Assembly (NCBI GenBank): GCA_002292925.1
Contig: DBCF01000208.1
Coordinates: 1-6,384, forward strand
Length of the DNA stretch: 6,384 nucleotides
Direction: 5' to 3'
Source of the DNA: Roseiflexaceae bacterium UBA965
GTDB taxonomy: Bacteria; Chloroflexota; Chloroflexia; Chloroflexales; Roseiflexaceae
Positions within the stretch are counted from its first letter, which is position 1. Each line of letters opens with the position of its first letter. Made by a program: the position numbers and the translations under genes. Of this stretch, positions 1 through 5,913 are shown in pieces. The notes beneath the pieces were generated by a model. It searched no databases, was not told where the DNA came from, and saw only the letters and a list, made by a program, of their open reading frames with translations.

Positions 1-686
1 GCCAAGGCGATCCAGCCGGTACCCGCCATGTGACGGTAGGTCCAGCCTTGTTTGAGGTCGAGGGTGTAGGCGGCACCGGCCAAACCAATTAACACACCGC
101 CCACAATCACCATCACGTAGCGCCAGCGGATGACGTCGATGCCCCGGGCAAACAAGGCATCGGGACGCTCTCCCAGCCCGCGTACAATCAAGCCACTGCG
201 GGTGCGCATAATCCACCATGCCAAGAGCGGCACCAAGATGAGGCTCAAATAAATCACGGCATCATGACTGAACAACAGTTGCCCGACGATGGGAATGGTG
301 GCGAGGCCCGGAATAGGCCAGGCGGGCACGGCGGGGCCGGTTTGTTGGACATAGGGATTGCCGAGGAACGACGATAAATCGGTGCAGAGCAGCGCCAGCA
401 CAAAACCAATAGCAGTCTGCGAGATGCGCAAACTGACACCTAGATAGGCAATTAGTGCGGCAATCAGACCACCAACCAGCGCCGCTGCCACAAAGCCCAA
501 GATGAGGCTATTGGTGGTGTAGGCGACAGCAAATCCCGCCATCCCTGCCAACAACATGGAGCCGTCAACAGACAAATTGATGACGCCGGCCCGTTCGGAC
601 AAATAAATACCCATGGTTGCGATAATCAAGGGGGCGCTGACGGCGATAATGGCGGCGATGTCGGTGAGTAGTTGCGTCCAGTTCAT
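1..686 (-). CDS. BMP-type (nucleoside) ABC transporter permease 2, partial
   Basis: This is the second inner-membrane permease of the importer, in the position of NupQ in B. subtilis nupNOPQ. The frame is open from ATG at 686 to the window edge, giving 228 codons; family members are usually about 300 to 320 residues, so the C-terminal quarter or more is missing. The translation begins MNWTQLLTDIAAIIAVSAPL and consists mainly of hydrophobic segments. Around residues 31 to 46 it has the family segment ERAGVINLSVDGSMLL, where most relatives have N-I-G-x-E-G. The cytoplasmic coupling loop is recognisable as GERPDALFARGID followed by the hydrophobic stretch GGVLIGLAGAAYTL, and near the edge MAGTGWIAL resembles the conserved M-x-x-G-x-G-x-I-A-L motif. 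The start overlaps the stop of permease 1 by four bases (ATGA), and GGGGAGGA lies six bases upstream, which supports this start and implies translational coupling. The family is secure; the substrate is inferred. Confidence 0.9.
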   Translation of the reverse strand, partial: MNWTQLLTDIAAIIAVSAPLIIATMGIYLSERAGVINLSVDGSMLLAGMAGFAVAYTTNSLILGFVAAALVGGLIAALIAYLGVSLRISQTAIGFVLALLCTDLSSFLGNPYVQQTGPAVPAWPIPGLATIPIVGQLLFSHDAVIYLSLILVPLLAWWIMRTRSGLIVRGLGERPDALFARGIDVIRWRYVMVIVGGVLIGLAGAAYTLDLKQGWTYRHMAGTGWIAL

Positions 687-1708
687 GCTGCGTCCTCCCC
701 ACGACGTGCCCGCGCCACAATGATGGCCAGCACGATTAATCCCTGTAACACGCCACTAATGCTACTATCGATTGATAGCGCCAAGGGGAGTTGAATGCTC
801 CCAGAGGTGATGATGGCAAAAAAGAACGCGACAAGGGCCACCCAGCGCACATCGGCGCGCACTAGTAACGCTACCAGCAATCCCATTAGGCCGATACCGC
901 TGGCCACATTGGGCACCAGTGAATGATAGACCCCGATGATTTGCAAGGCACCGGCCATGCCGGCACAGGCACCACACAACGCCATCGCTTCGAAGGTACG
1001 GCGGGTGGCGGGTACACCCATGCGCACGCTGGCCAAGGCACTCAAGCCACAGGCGCGTACCTGTAAGCCCCAGTGGGTATGGCGGATGAGGCGCCATACG
1101 ATGGCAAGCATTACAATCGCCAAAATCGGTGTAATCAACGTCAAGCGGGTGCCGGTAAGCGTAGGCAACCACAAGGCATCGGCGAGGGGTTCGGTACCCG
1201 ACATCGAGGCCACCCCGGGGCGCTTCCACGGCCCAAACACCAAATAGAGGGCCAGTCCTAACGCCACAAAATTAAACCCGAGGCCAGCAAAAATCTCGCT
1301 GACGTGCATGTAGCGTTTGAGTAACGCCACCAGCATCGCCCATACCGCCCCCATCAGCATGCCACACAGTACGGCGCCAATCCAGTAGAGGATGACCGGG
1401 GAACCGTCCTGATAGCCACGCAACCACCACATGGCGGCCACGCCACCCACGGTCATTTGGCCTTCGATGCCGAGGTTGTACTGACCGGCAGCAAAGCTCG
1501 CTGTCAAGCCGACAGCACACAGCAACAGCGGTGCGAGGAGCATCAGCATGTCGGATATGCGTGACGGGGTGGTGAGGGCACCGCCCAGTAACACACCAAA
1601 GGCGGCTAAGACATCTGCGCCGGCCAAGAGTAACAGCACGGCGGTGACGGCGAGCGCCACGCCCATGGCAATAACGGGGGTGCGGAGGGCAACGAATTGG
1701 GTTTTCAT
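683..1708 (-). CDS. BMP-type (nucleoside) ABC transporter permease 1
   Basis: A complete 341-residue permease of the branched-chain/BPD_transp_2 superfamily, matching NupP in position and a little shorter than many relatives (about 350 to 370). It has about eight to ten hydrophobic segments, starting at residues 12 to 30. The family hallmark QYNLGIEGQMTVGG begins near residue 76, with the conserved Glu at 82. The coupling loop toward the ATPase is around VRACGLSALASVRMGVP, followed by the small-residue-rich helix CGACAGMAGALQ. The protein would pair with permease 2 to form a heterodimeric channel. Its ATG overlaps the ATPase stop by four bases (ATGA), with GAGGT six bases upstream; at the other end it overlaps permease 2 in the same way. 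These overlaps indicate a single polycistronic message with coupled translation. Purine nucleosides are the expected substrate from family knowledge only. Confidence 0.93.
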   Translation of the reverse strand: MKTQFVALRTPVIAMGVALAVTAVLLLLAGADVLAAFGVLLGGALTTPSRISDMLMLLAPLLLCAVGLTASFAAGQYNLGIEGQMTVGGVAAMWWLRGYQDGSPVILYWIGAVLCGMLMGAVWAMLVALLKRYMHVSEIFAGLGFNFVALGLALYLVFGPWKRPGVASMSGTEPLADALWLPTLTGTRLTLITPILAIVMLAIVWRLIRHTHWGLQVRACGLSALASVRMGVPATRRTFEAMALCGACAGMAGALQIIGVYHSLVPNVASGIGLMGLLVALLVRADVRWVALVAFFFAIITSGSIQLPLALSIDSSISGVLQGLIVLAIIVARARRGEDAA

Positions 1709-3159
1709 GCAGATACCTCAGCAAAACCGACGCCACCAATCAAGGCCGCCAGTGCTTCTTCGGACAAGGTGTCGTGGGCTAACAGTCGTGAGACGTGACC
1801 ACCAAAAAAGACCAAGACAGCATCGCTATATTGCATGACTTCACTTAAATCGGCCGAAAAAAAGAGCACCGTGGCACCATTGTCGCGCCGCACCTGCAGC
1901 CGTTGCCAAATCGCCATAGCCGACACCGCATCGAGGCCACGGGTGGGGTGTTCGAGCAAAATCCCTTGGGCCGATTCGGGAATCAAAGCCAACATGGCAC
2001 GTTGTTGATTGCCCCCCGACAATTGTTGGAGTGGCATATCGGGCGTGGCTTTGATGGCATAGTCGGCAATCAACTGGGCGGCTTTTTCGTGTGCCGTCTG
2101 TTGGGGTGCCAGCAAACTATCCCGGAGCAACAACACATGCTCGCGTAGGCTCATGGCACCGATAATGCCTTCGTGCAGGCGATCAGCGGGGAGCCAGGCA
2201 GCCGTGGGGTTGGCACGGGTAATCGGCACACCATCAAAGTGGATTTGGCCACGATCGGGACGAGCAATGCCCGCCAAATGCTGCATAAATAGCCGTTGAC
2301 CAGAACCTTCGAGACCCGCCAAACCAATAATCATCCCTTTGGGCAGGGAGAGATTGAGCGGGCCAAGCACAAAGGTGGCGTCATGGAGCATGGTATCGCT
2401 GAGTTGCCAGCGGGGGTCGGCTGTGGGGATTGGTTTGGCGGGTACTTGCGCATGAGTCGCAAATTCACCAAACATGGCAGTCAACATTGTTTCTTTGGAG
2501 ATGGGCATGGCTAACTGTGTGCCGACGATTTGCCCGGCACGCAACACCGTCACGGTATCGCACAGAGCCACGATTTCATCGAGTTTGTGGGTCACAAACA
2601 ACACCGTTTTGCCGGTGGCGACAATTGTGCGTAATGCCGCAAACAGCGCATCAACTTGAGCGGCGGTAATACCGGTGGTTGGTTCGTCGAGGATGAGCAC
2701 ATCTGAGCCGGCAATCAACAAGCGTACGATTTCGACTTGTTGGCGCTGGCCCACGGTCAAATCACGCATACGTTGGTCAGGGTGGAGCGGGAATCCCAGG
2801 GTGGTGCTCCAATGAATAATTTGCTGGCGTACTTCGGCATCATTGGGCATTTGTAGTCCACAGGCAATGTTTTCTAATACATTAAACACTGGCACATCGA
2901 GGGGATCTTGACCGACCATACCGATGCCGATTTGCACGGCGAGACGGGGGGTGCCAAGTGTGACCGCAGTGCCATTTATAAAAATTTGCCCACTGTCGGG
3001 TTTATAGACACCAGACAGGAGCTTCATCAGGGTACTTTTGCCGGCACCATTCTCGCCGAGGACGCCATGGATTTGCCCAGCGGCGAATGCAATCGTGATG
3101 TCTTGGTTGGCGCGAACAGGTCCAAACGACTTATTGAGTTGCTGAATGCTGACGTGCAT
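1705..3159 (-). CDS. BMP-type (nucleoside) ABC transporter ATPase, two NBDs
   Basis: A 484-residue cytoplasmic protein with two fused ABC nucleotide-binding domains, as in NupO and sugar-importer (MglA/RbsA-like) ATPases. Domain 1 (about residues 1 to 235) is canonical: Walker A GENGAGKST at 35 to 43, Q-loop Gln84, signature LTVGQRQQ at 134 to 141, Walker B/catalytic DEPTTG at 158 to 163, and switch His191 in VTHK. Domain 2 (about 250 to 484) is degenerate in the way typical of the family. Its Walker A position reads GLEGSGQR near 282 to 289, without the Lys-Ser/Thr pair. The signature LSGGNQQR at 380 to 387 is intact. The Walker B region reads ILLEHPTRGLD at 400 to 410, with His where a catalytic Glu would be, and the switch position is SADLSE without His. 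One hydrolytic site per protein is therefore likely. The start has AAAGGAG four bases upstream. The gene follows the lipoprotein gene across a 66-base gap containing a strong hairpin. Confidence 0.95.
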   Translation of the reverse strand: MHVSIQQLNKSFGPVRANQDITIAFAAGQIHGVLGENGAGKSTLMKLLSGVYKPDSGQIFINGTAVTLGTPRLAVQIGIGMVGQDPLDVPVFNVLENIACGLQMPNDAEVRQQIIHWSTTLGFPLHPDQRMRDLTVGQRQQVEIVRLLIAGSDVLILDEPTTGITAAQVDALFAALRTIVATGKTVLFVTHKLDEIVALCDTVTVLRAGQIVGTQLAMPISKETMLTAMFGEFATHAQVPAKPIPTADPRWQLSDTMLHDATFVLGPLNLSLPKGMIIGLAGLEGSGQRLFMQHLAGIARPDRGQIHFDGVPITRANPTAAWLPADRLHEGIIGAMSLREHVLLLRDSLLAPQQTAHEKAAQLIADYAIKATPDMPLQQLSGGNQQRAMLALIPESAQGILLEHPTRGLDAVSAMAIWQRLQVRRDNGATVLFFSADLSEVMQYSDAVLVFFGGHVSRLLAHDTLSEEALAALIGGVGFAEVSA

Positions 3160-3183
3160 TTCACTCCTTTGTGATGTGAAAAT

Positions 3184-3211
3184 ACCAGGCTCCGAATACT
3201 CGGAGCCTGGT
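3184..3211 (-). terminator. intercistronic hairpin, possible partial terminator
   Basis: A 12-bp perfect inverted repeat (ACCAGGCTCCGA pairing with TCGGAGCCTGGT, four-base loop) begins 14 bases after the lipoprotein stop. In the minus-strand RNA the stem is followed by a short, broken U run (ATTTTCAC). The stem is strong but the U tract is poor, so partial termination or 3'-end protection of the lipoprotein message is more likely than full stop. Such hairpins commonly let a binding protein be made in excess over its membrane partners; that role is inferred here. Confidence 0.7.
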
Positions 3212-3225
3212 CATCAGTATCATGG

Positions 3226-4440
3226 TTACTTGCTTACGCTTTGGCCTTCCATGCCTTCGAGCAACTGGGGCATGTACCATACTTGTTTGTCGGTAGCGAC
3301 TTCGCCATCCTTGAGGAATGCCGTACCGTCTTGGAAGTTGATCGGACCGGTCCACAAATTGAGGCCGCCAGCCAATTCGGCGATAAAGGCATCGAGCTTG
3401 GTGGCGTTTTCAGCGGTCAAAGCCTTACCTTTGGCAAACCCAATACCGCTGGTTTCGACAGCGTTGATGTCAGCCCAGTCTGGCCCAAACATGGTGAATT
3501 CTTGCTTCCAAGTACCACCCTTGACGTCGTTGATGAGCTTGGTGTATGACGGAACCCAGTTGAAGTAAGGCACGCCCAAACACGCGGCTTCACCCTTGGC
3601 ACAGGCTTCCTTGAAGTCGTACGGTACCGCAAACACGGCCTTACCGGCGGCTTGGGCTTTGCCGGCTTCAACGACAGCTTCTGGGGTATCGATACCCGAG
3701 ATGACCACGTCTGAACCAGCGGTGAAGAAGTCATTGACCACTTTGGTGGGGTCGAGGGTTACACCGGGGATGTTGAACCAGAAGCCAATCCAAGTCACGT
3801 TGAACTTGAGGGCGGCTGGGTCGCCACCGCGTTGGTTCCAGCAGTATTTGGCACCGAGGTAGGCGGAGTCGGCCAAGCGGCGGGTTTCGTCATTGACCAA
3901 AGGTCCAATAAACGAAATGTTGCCCGTGGCGCTTTGCAAAGCAGCAGCACAACCAGCAATCATCTTGCCGTATTCCATGCGACCCATGAGGTTGCCAAGA
4001 TTGGCCGGCGCTTTGCCGGTAATCACGTCGTCACCTGAGGCATGCACAAAGGTCACATCGGGGTGGGCTTTGGCTGCTTCACGGGTGCCGTCTTTGAAGT
4101 CATCGGAGGTGGTGATGATGAGTTTGGCACCCTTGGCGATGAGTTCGTCGACGACTTGTTCGACCTTGACATTGGGGCGATCGGCGGGGTTGACCTTGTC
4201 AACATAGACCATCTGGCTACCGGGGGTTTTTGATTCGATGTACTTGGCGGAGTCGTAATGTGCTTGGCTCCAACCACCATCATTGATGGGGCCGACCAAC
4301 ACGAGACCGAACACGAACTTCTCATCTGCTGCCGGGGCACTGGACTGGGCCGCACAGGCACTGAACACCAGTGACAAGATTGCCACCACAACGAGCATCA
4401 TTGTGCGTGACGTACGACCGCTGACCATCTGCTGCTTCAT
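3226..4440 (-). CDS. BMP/PnrA-family substrate-binding lipoprotein
   Basis: A 404-residue extracytoplasmic solute-binding protein (BMP domain, PF02608 family) that should capture ligand for the downstream ATPase and permeases. The N-terminus is a lipoprotein signal: positive residues (K2, R9, R12), a hydrophobic core from about 14 to 26, then FSAC with the likely lipidated Cys at 29. Phe at -3 is less usual than Leu. An Ala/Ser-rich linker leads to the first beta strand. The motif GPINDGGWSQAHYD (50 to 63) corresponds to the ligand-pocket segment G-x-x-N-D-x-x-(F/W) of this family. Other segments that fit are TTSDDFKDG (110 to 118), GRMEYGKMIAG (153 to 163), FIGPLVNDETRR (177 to 188) and LGVPYFNWVPSY (288 to 299). 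The mature part has four further cysteines, at 164, 200, 280 and 287. The start has GAGGAG four bases upstream. Relatives such as PnrA and NupN bind purine nucleosides; the ligand here is unproven. Confidence 0.94.
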   Translation of the reverse strand: MKQQMVSGRTSRTMMLVVVAILSLVFSACAAQSSAPAADEKFVFGLVLVGPINDGGWSQAHYDSAKYIESKTPGSQMVYVDKVNPADRPNVKVEQVVDELIAKGAKLIITTSDDFKDGTREAAKAHPDVTFVHASGDDVITGKAPANLGNLMGRMEYGKMIAGCAAALQSATGNISFIGPLVNDETRRLADSAYLGAKYCWNQRGGDPAALKFNVTWIGFWFNIPGVTLDPTKVVNDFFTAGSDVVISGIDTPEAVVEAGKAQAAGKAVFAVPYDFKEACAKGEAACLGVPYFNWVPSYTKLINDVKGGTWKQEFTMFGPDWADINAVETSGIGFAKGKALTAENATKLDAFIAELAGGLNLWTGPINFQDGTAFLKDGEVATDKQVWYMPQLLEGMEGQSVSK

Positions 4441-4488
4441 GCTACTCCTCTTACCGTATGATTGACCGATACTTCCCCAAAATATGAA

Positions 4489-4509
4489 AAGGCCGACTGC
4501 GTCGACCTT
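4489..4509 (-). terminator. terminator-like hairpin in the lipoprotein leader
   Basis: In minus-strand RNA, AAGGUCGAC and GUCGGCCUU pair over 9 bp (one G-U wobble) across a three-base GCA loop, directly followed by UUCAUAUUUU. This looks like an intrinsic terminator. The opposite strand would carry a C-A mismatch in the stem and has no matching T run, which supports minus-strand orientation. It lies 48 bases upstream of the lipoprotein ATG and downstream of the predicted promoter, so it may attenuate transporter transcription. It may also, or instead, end transcripts from the aminotransferase gene, which has no other visible terminator. A CCCCA at 4512-4516 and a UGGGG at 4475-4479 could close an outer stem around it. 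Confidence 0.6.
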
Positions 4510-4528
4510 ACTGGGGCGAACTTATGGT

Positions 4529-4544
4529 GATGCGACAATGCATC
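4529..4544 (-). other. small leader hairpin
   Basis: GATGC and GCATC form a 5-bp stem around a six-base loop (ATTGTC on the minus strand), about 20 bases into the predicted transcript and 19 bases before the terminator-like hairpin. The stem is short and could be chance on its own. Together with the next hairpin it gives the leader a two-element layout. I could not match the leader to a riboswitch consensus that I know (purine, preQ1, fluoride, guanidine classes). Confidence 0.35.
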
Positions 4545-4556
4545 TGATTTCATCTG
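4541..4556 (-). repeat. CAGATG direct repeat with 10-bp spacing
   Basis: On the minus strand CAGATG occurs twice, separated by AAAT, so the copies are exactly 10 bp (about one helical turn) apart. They fall roughly 6 to 21 bases after the predicted transcription start. This placement would suit a repressor that binds two half-sites on one face of the helix. In addition, ATGAAATC overlaps the repeat and recurs at 4579-4586 inside the promoter spacer. No regulator is encoded nearby and the repeats are short, so this is a suggestion only. Confidence 0.3.
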
Positions 4557-4568
4557 TGGTTAATATAA

Positions 4569-4596
4569 AGTATATAGGGATTTCATATCGTGTCAA
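4569..4596 (-). promoter_or_regulatory. sigma70-like promoter for the transporter operon
   Basis: On the minus strand TTGACA (4596-4591, perfect -35 match) is followed after 16 bases by TATACT (4574-4569, five of six matches to TATAAT). The surrounding sequence is AT-rich compared with its neighbours. Transcription would start near 4561 to 4564, giving a leader of about 120 bases before the lipoprotein ATG. The location between the aminotransferase stop (4634) and the lipoprotein gene fits an independent promoter for the four transporter genes. Confidence 0.72.
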
Positions 4597-4633
4597 ATCA
4601 CCACCCCACATCCCCAAATTCACACAAATACCA

Positions 4634-5839
4634 TCAACTATAGGGTTGTAACGCCACATACATCGCTTCTAAGGCCTGTTGTAGCACACTCCGTTGCGTC
4701 GCCAATGTCAGCCGAATGTAGCCATCACCAGCAGCACCAAAGGCACTGCCATCGCCTAAAGCCACCTTTGCATGTGACAAGAAAAATTCTTTCGGATTCG
4801 TAGGTAAATTGGCTTGGCGACAGTCAATCCAGAGCAAATAGGTTGCCTCAGCACGATTTGGGATTAGTTGAGGCATATATTGCCGCATAAATCCAATCGC
4901 ATATTCACGGTTGGCTTGATAATACGCCAACACGTCACGCAACCATTCGTCGCCATGCTGGTAGGCCGCCAACGCCCCCGTATACCCAAAAATCTGCGGA
5001 CTGGCAACCAACCCCTGCATGGCGGACAAATATTGGGCACGCAATTCTGGGTTCTGGATAATCGCCACACAAAATCCCAGCCCCGGGATATTAAAGGTTT
5101 TGCTGGGGCTCATCAACGTAATCGTCTGTTGGGCAATTTGGGGAGAAAGAGTGGCAATGGGAATGTGTTTGGTACCATCAAGCATGAGTTCGCAATGAAT
5201 CTCGTCAGAGCAAATCACGATATCATGGTCCACACAGCGCGCCGCCATAGCGGTAAGCTCTGCACGGTCAAAGGCACGACCCGTCGGATTATGCGGATTA
5301 CACAACAAAAAAAGCCGCGTTTGGGCATCGATTGCCGCCTCAAACGCATCATCGTCGTGGTGGTAGGTACGAAAGCCGCTAGCATCGAGTCCTTCGCGGA
5401 GTTGGGCAAATTGACTTTGGCGCCCTTGGTTCCCTGGTGATTTAGCAATGGGACCATAACAAGGCGCATGCATCAGTACGGCATCACCAATCTGACCCAC
5501 GGCACGACAGGCCACATTGAAGCCCGCTACCACGCCCGGGAGATAGACCAAATCATCGGTGGTAATCTGCCAATCATACAAGCGGCGCATCCGCTCGACA
5601 ATGACCTCACCAATTTCGGGCAATTCCCAGCCAGCACCAGGTGCTGAGGCATGGCCAATGGCAGCAGTATAGCCAAAAATCCCATGGGCGACCCGGGCAG
5701 CCAAGGCGTCGGTGACGGCCTGAGGGGGTTTGAAGTCGGCTTCTGCAATCCACAACGGTAATACATCGGCGTCGTAGAGATTCCACTTCACACTATCACT
5801 ATCACGCCGCGCAAAGTGTGTATCAAAATCATGGGGCAT
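4634..5839 (-). CDS. PatB/MalY-type PLP-dependent aminotransferase or C-S lyase
   Basis: A complete 401-residue fold-type I PLP enzyme of the aminotransferase class I/II group, close in style to PatB, MalY and cystathionine beta-lyase-like proteins, which cleave C-S bonds in cystathionine or cysteine conjugates. Visible landmarks are LPLWIAEADF (27 to 36, cf. the family W-V-A-D-M-D-F), GYT at 56 to 58, LPGVVAGFN (100 to 108), NPHNPTGR (181 to 188), SDEIHCEL (211 to 218, Asp212 for the pyridine nitrogen) and SPSKTFNIPGLG (244 to 255) with Lys247 as the PLP-binding lysine. The Arg in GYIRLTLAT near the C-terminus should bind the substrate carboxylate. About a dozen extra residues rich in Gly, Ala and Pro follow GYT. 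The start is supported by AGGAGG six bases upstream. A paralogue lies 74 bases upstream in the same direction. Whether it acts as lyase or transaminase cannot be read from the sequence. Confidence 0.92.
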   Translation of the reverse strand: MPHDFDTHFARRDSDSVKWNLYDADVLPLWIAEADFKPPQAVTDALAARVAHGIFGYTAAIGHASAPGAGWELPEIGEVIVERMRRLYDWQITTDDLVYLPGVVAGFNVACRAVGQIGDAVLMHAPCYGPIAKSPGNQGRQSQFAQLREGLDASGFRTYHHDDDAFEAAIDAQTRLFLLCNPHNPTGRAFDRAELTAMAARCVDHDIVICSDEIHCELMLDGTKHIPIATLSPQIAQQTITLMSPSKTFNIPGLGFCVAIIQNPELRAQYLSAMQGLVASPQIFGYTGALAAYQHGDEWLRDVLAYYQANREYAIGFMRQYMPQLIPNRAEATYLLWIDCRQANLPTNPKEFFLSHAKVALGDGSAFGAAGDGYIRLTLATQRSVLQQALEAMYVALQPYS

Positions 5840-5868
5840 ATGCGTCCTCCTGTTACATGATAATCAAA

Positions 5869-5897
5869 CGGCACCCCACACAGCGTGCAGGGTGCCG
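5869..5897 (-). terminator. hairpin after the upstream aminotransferase, possible weak terminator
   Basis: CGGCACCC and GGGTGCCG form a perfect 8-bp GC-rich stem around a 13-base loop, 16 bases after the stop of the partial upstream gene. In minus-strand RNA it is followed by UUUGAUUAU, a poor U tract. It may partly terminate transcription or protect the 3' end of the upstream message. I see no clear promoter in the rest of this 74-base gap, so some read-through into the next aminotransferase gene is likely. Confidence 0.55.
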
Positions 5898-5913
5898 CCA
5901 CGCGTCGAGTAGA

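Noticed and set aside
1272..1739. 155-codon open frame on the minus strand, and a similar 154-codon one at 765-1229
   Set aside because: Both are alternate-frame shadows of permease 1, rich in Arg, Cys and His with no membrane pattern or family motif.
3146..3568. 140-codon open frame on the plus strand
   Set aside because: It is antisense to the lipoprotein gene and crosses the intercistronic hairpin; no family resemblance.
4283..4465. 60-codon plus-strand frame over the lipoprotein start
   Set aside because: It is antisense to the signal peptide and Shine-Dalgarno site of the lipoprotein gene and has no recognisable product.
4441..4570. Known riboswitch in the transporter leader (purine, preQ1, fluoride or guanidine class)
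   Set aside because: None of the conserved core segments that I know for these classes is present; only generic hairpins are visible.
4868..5440. 190-codon open frame on the plus strand
   Set aside because: It lies wholly antisense to the well-supported PatB-like gene; its translation shows no recognisable domain and the minus-strand frame carries all PLP motifs.
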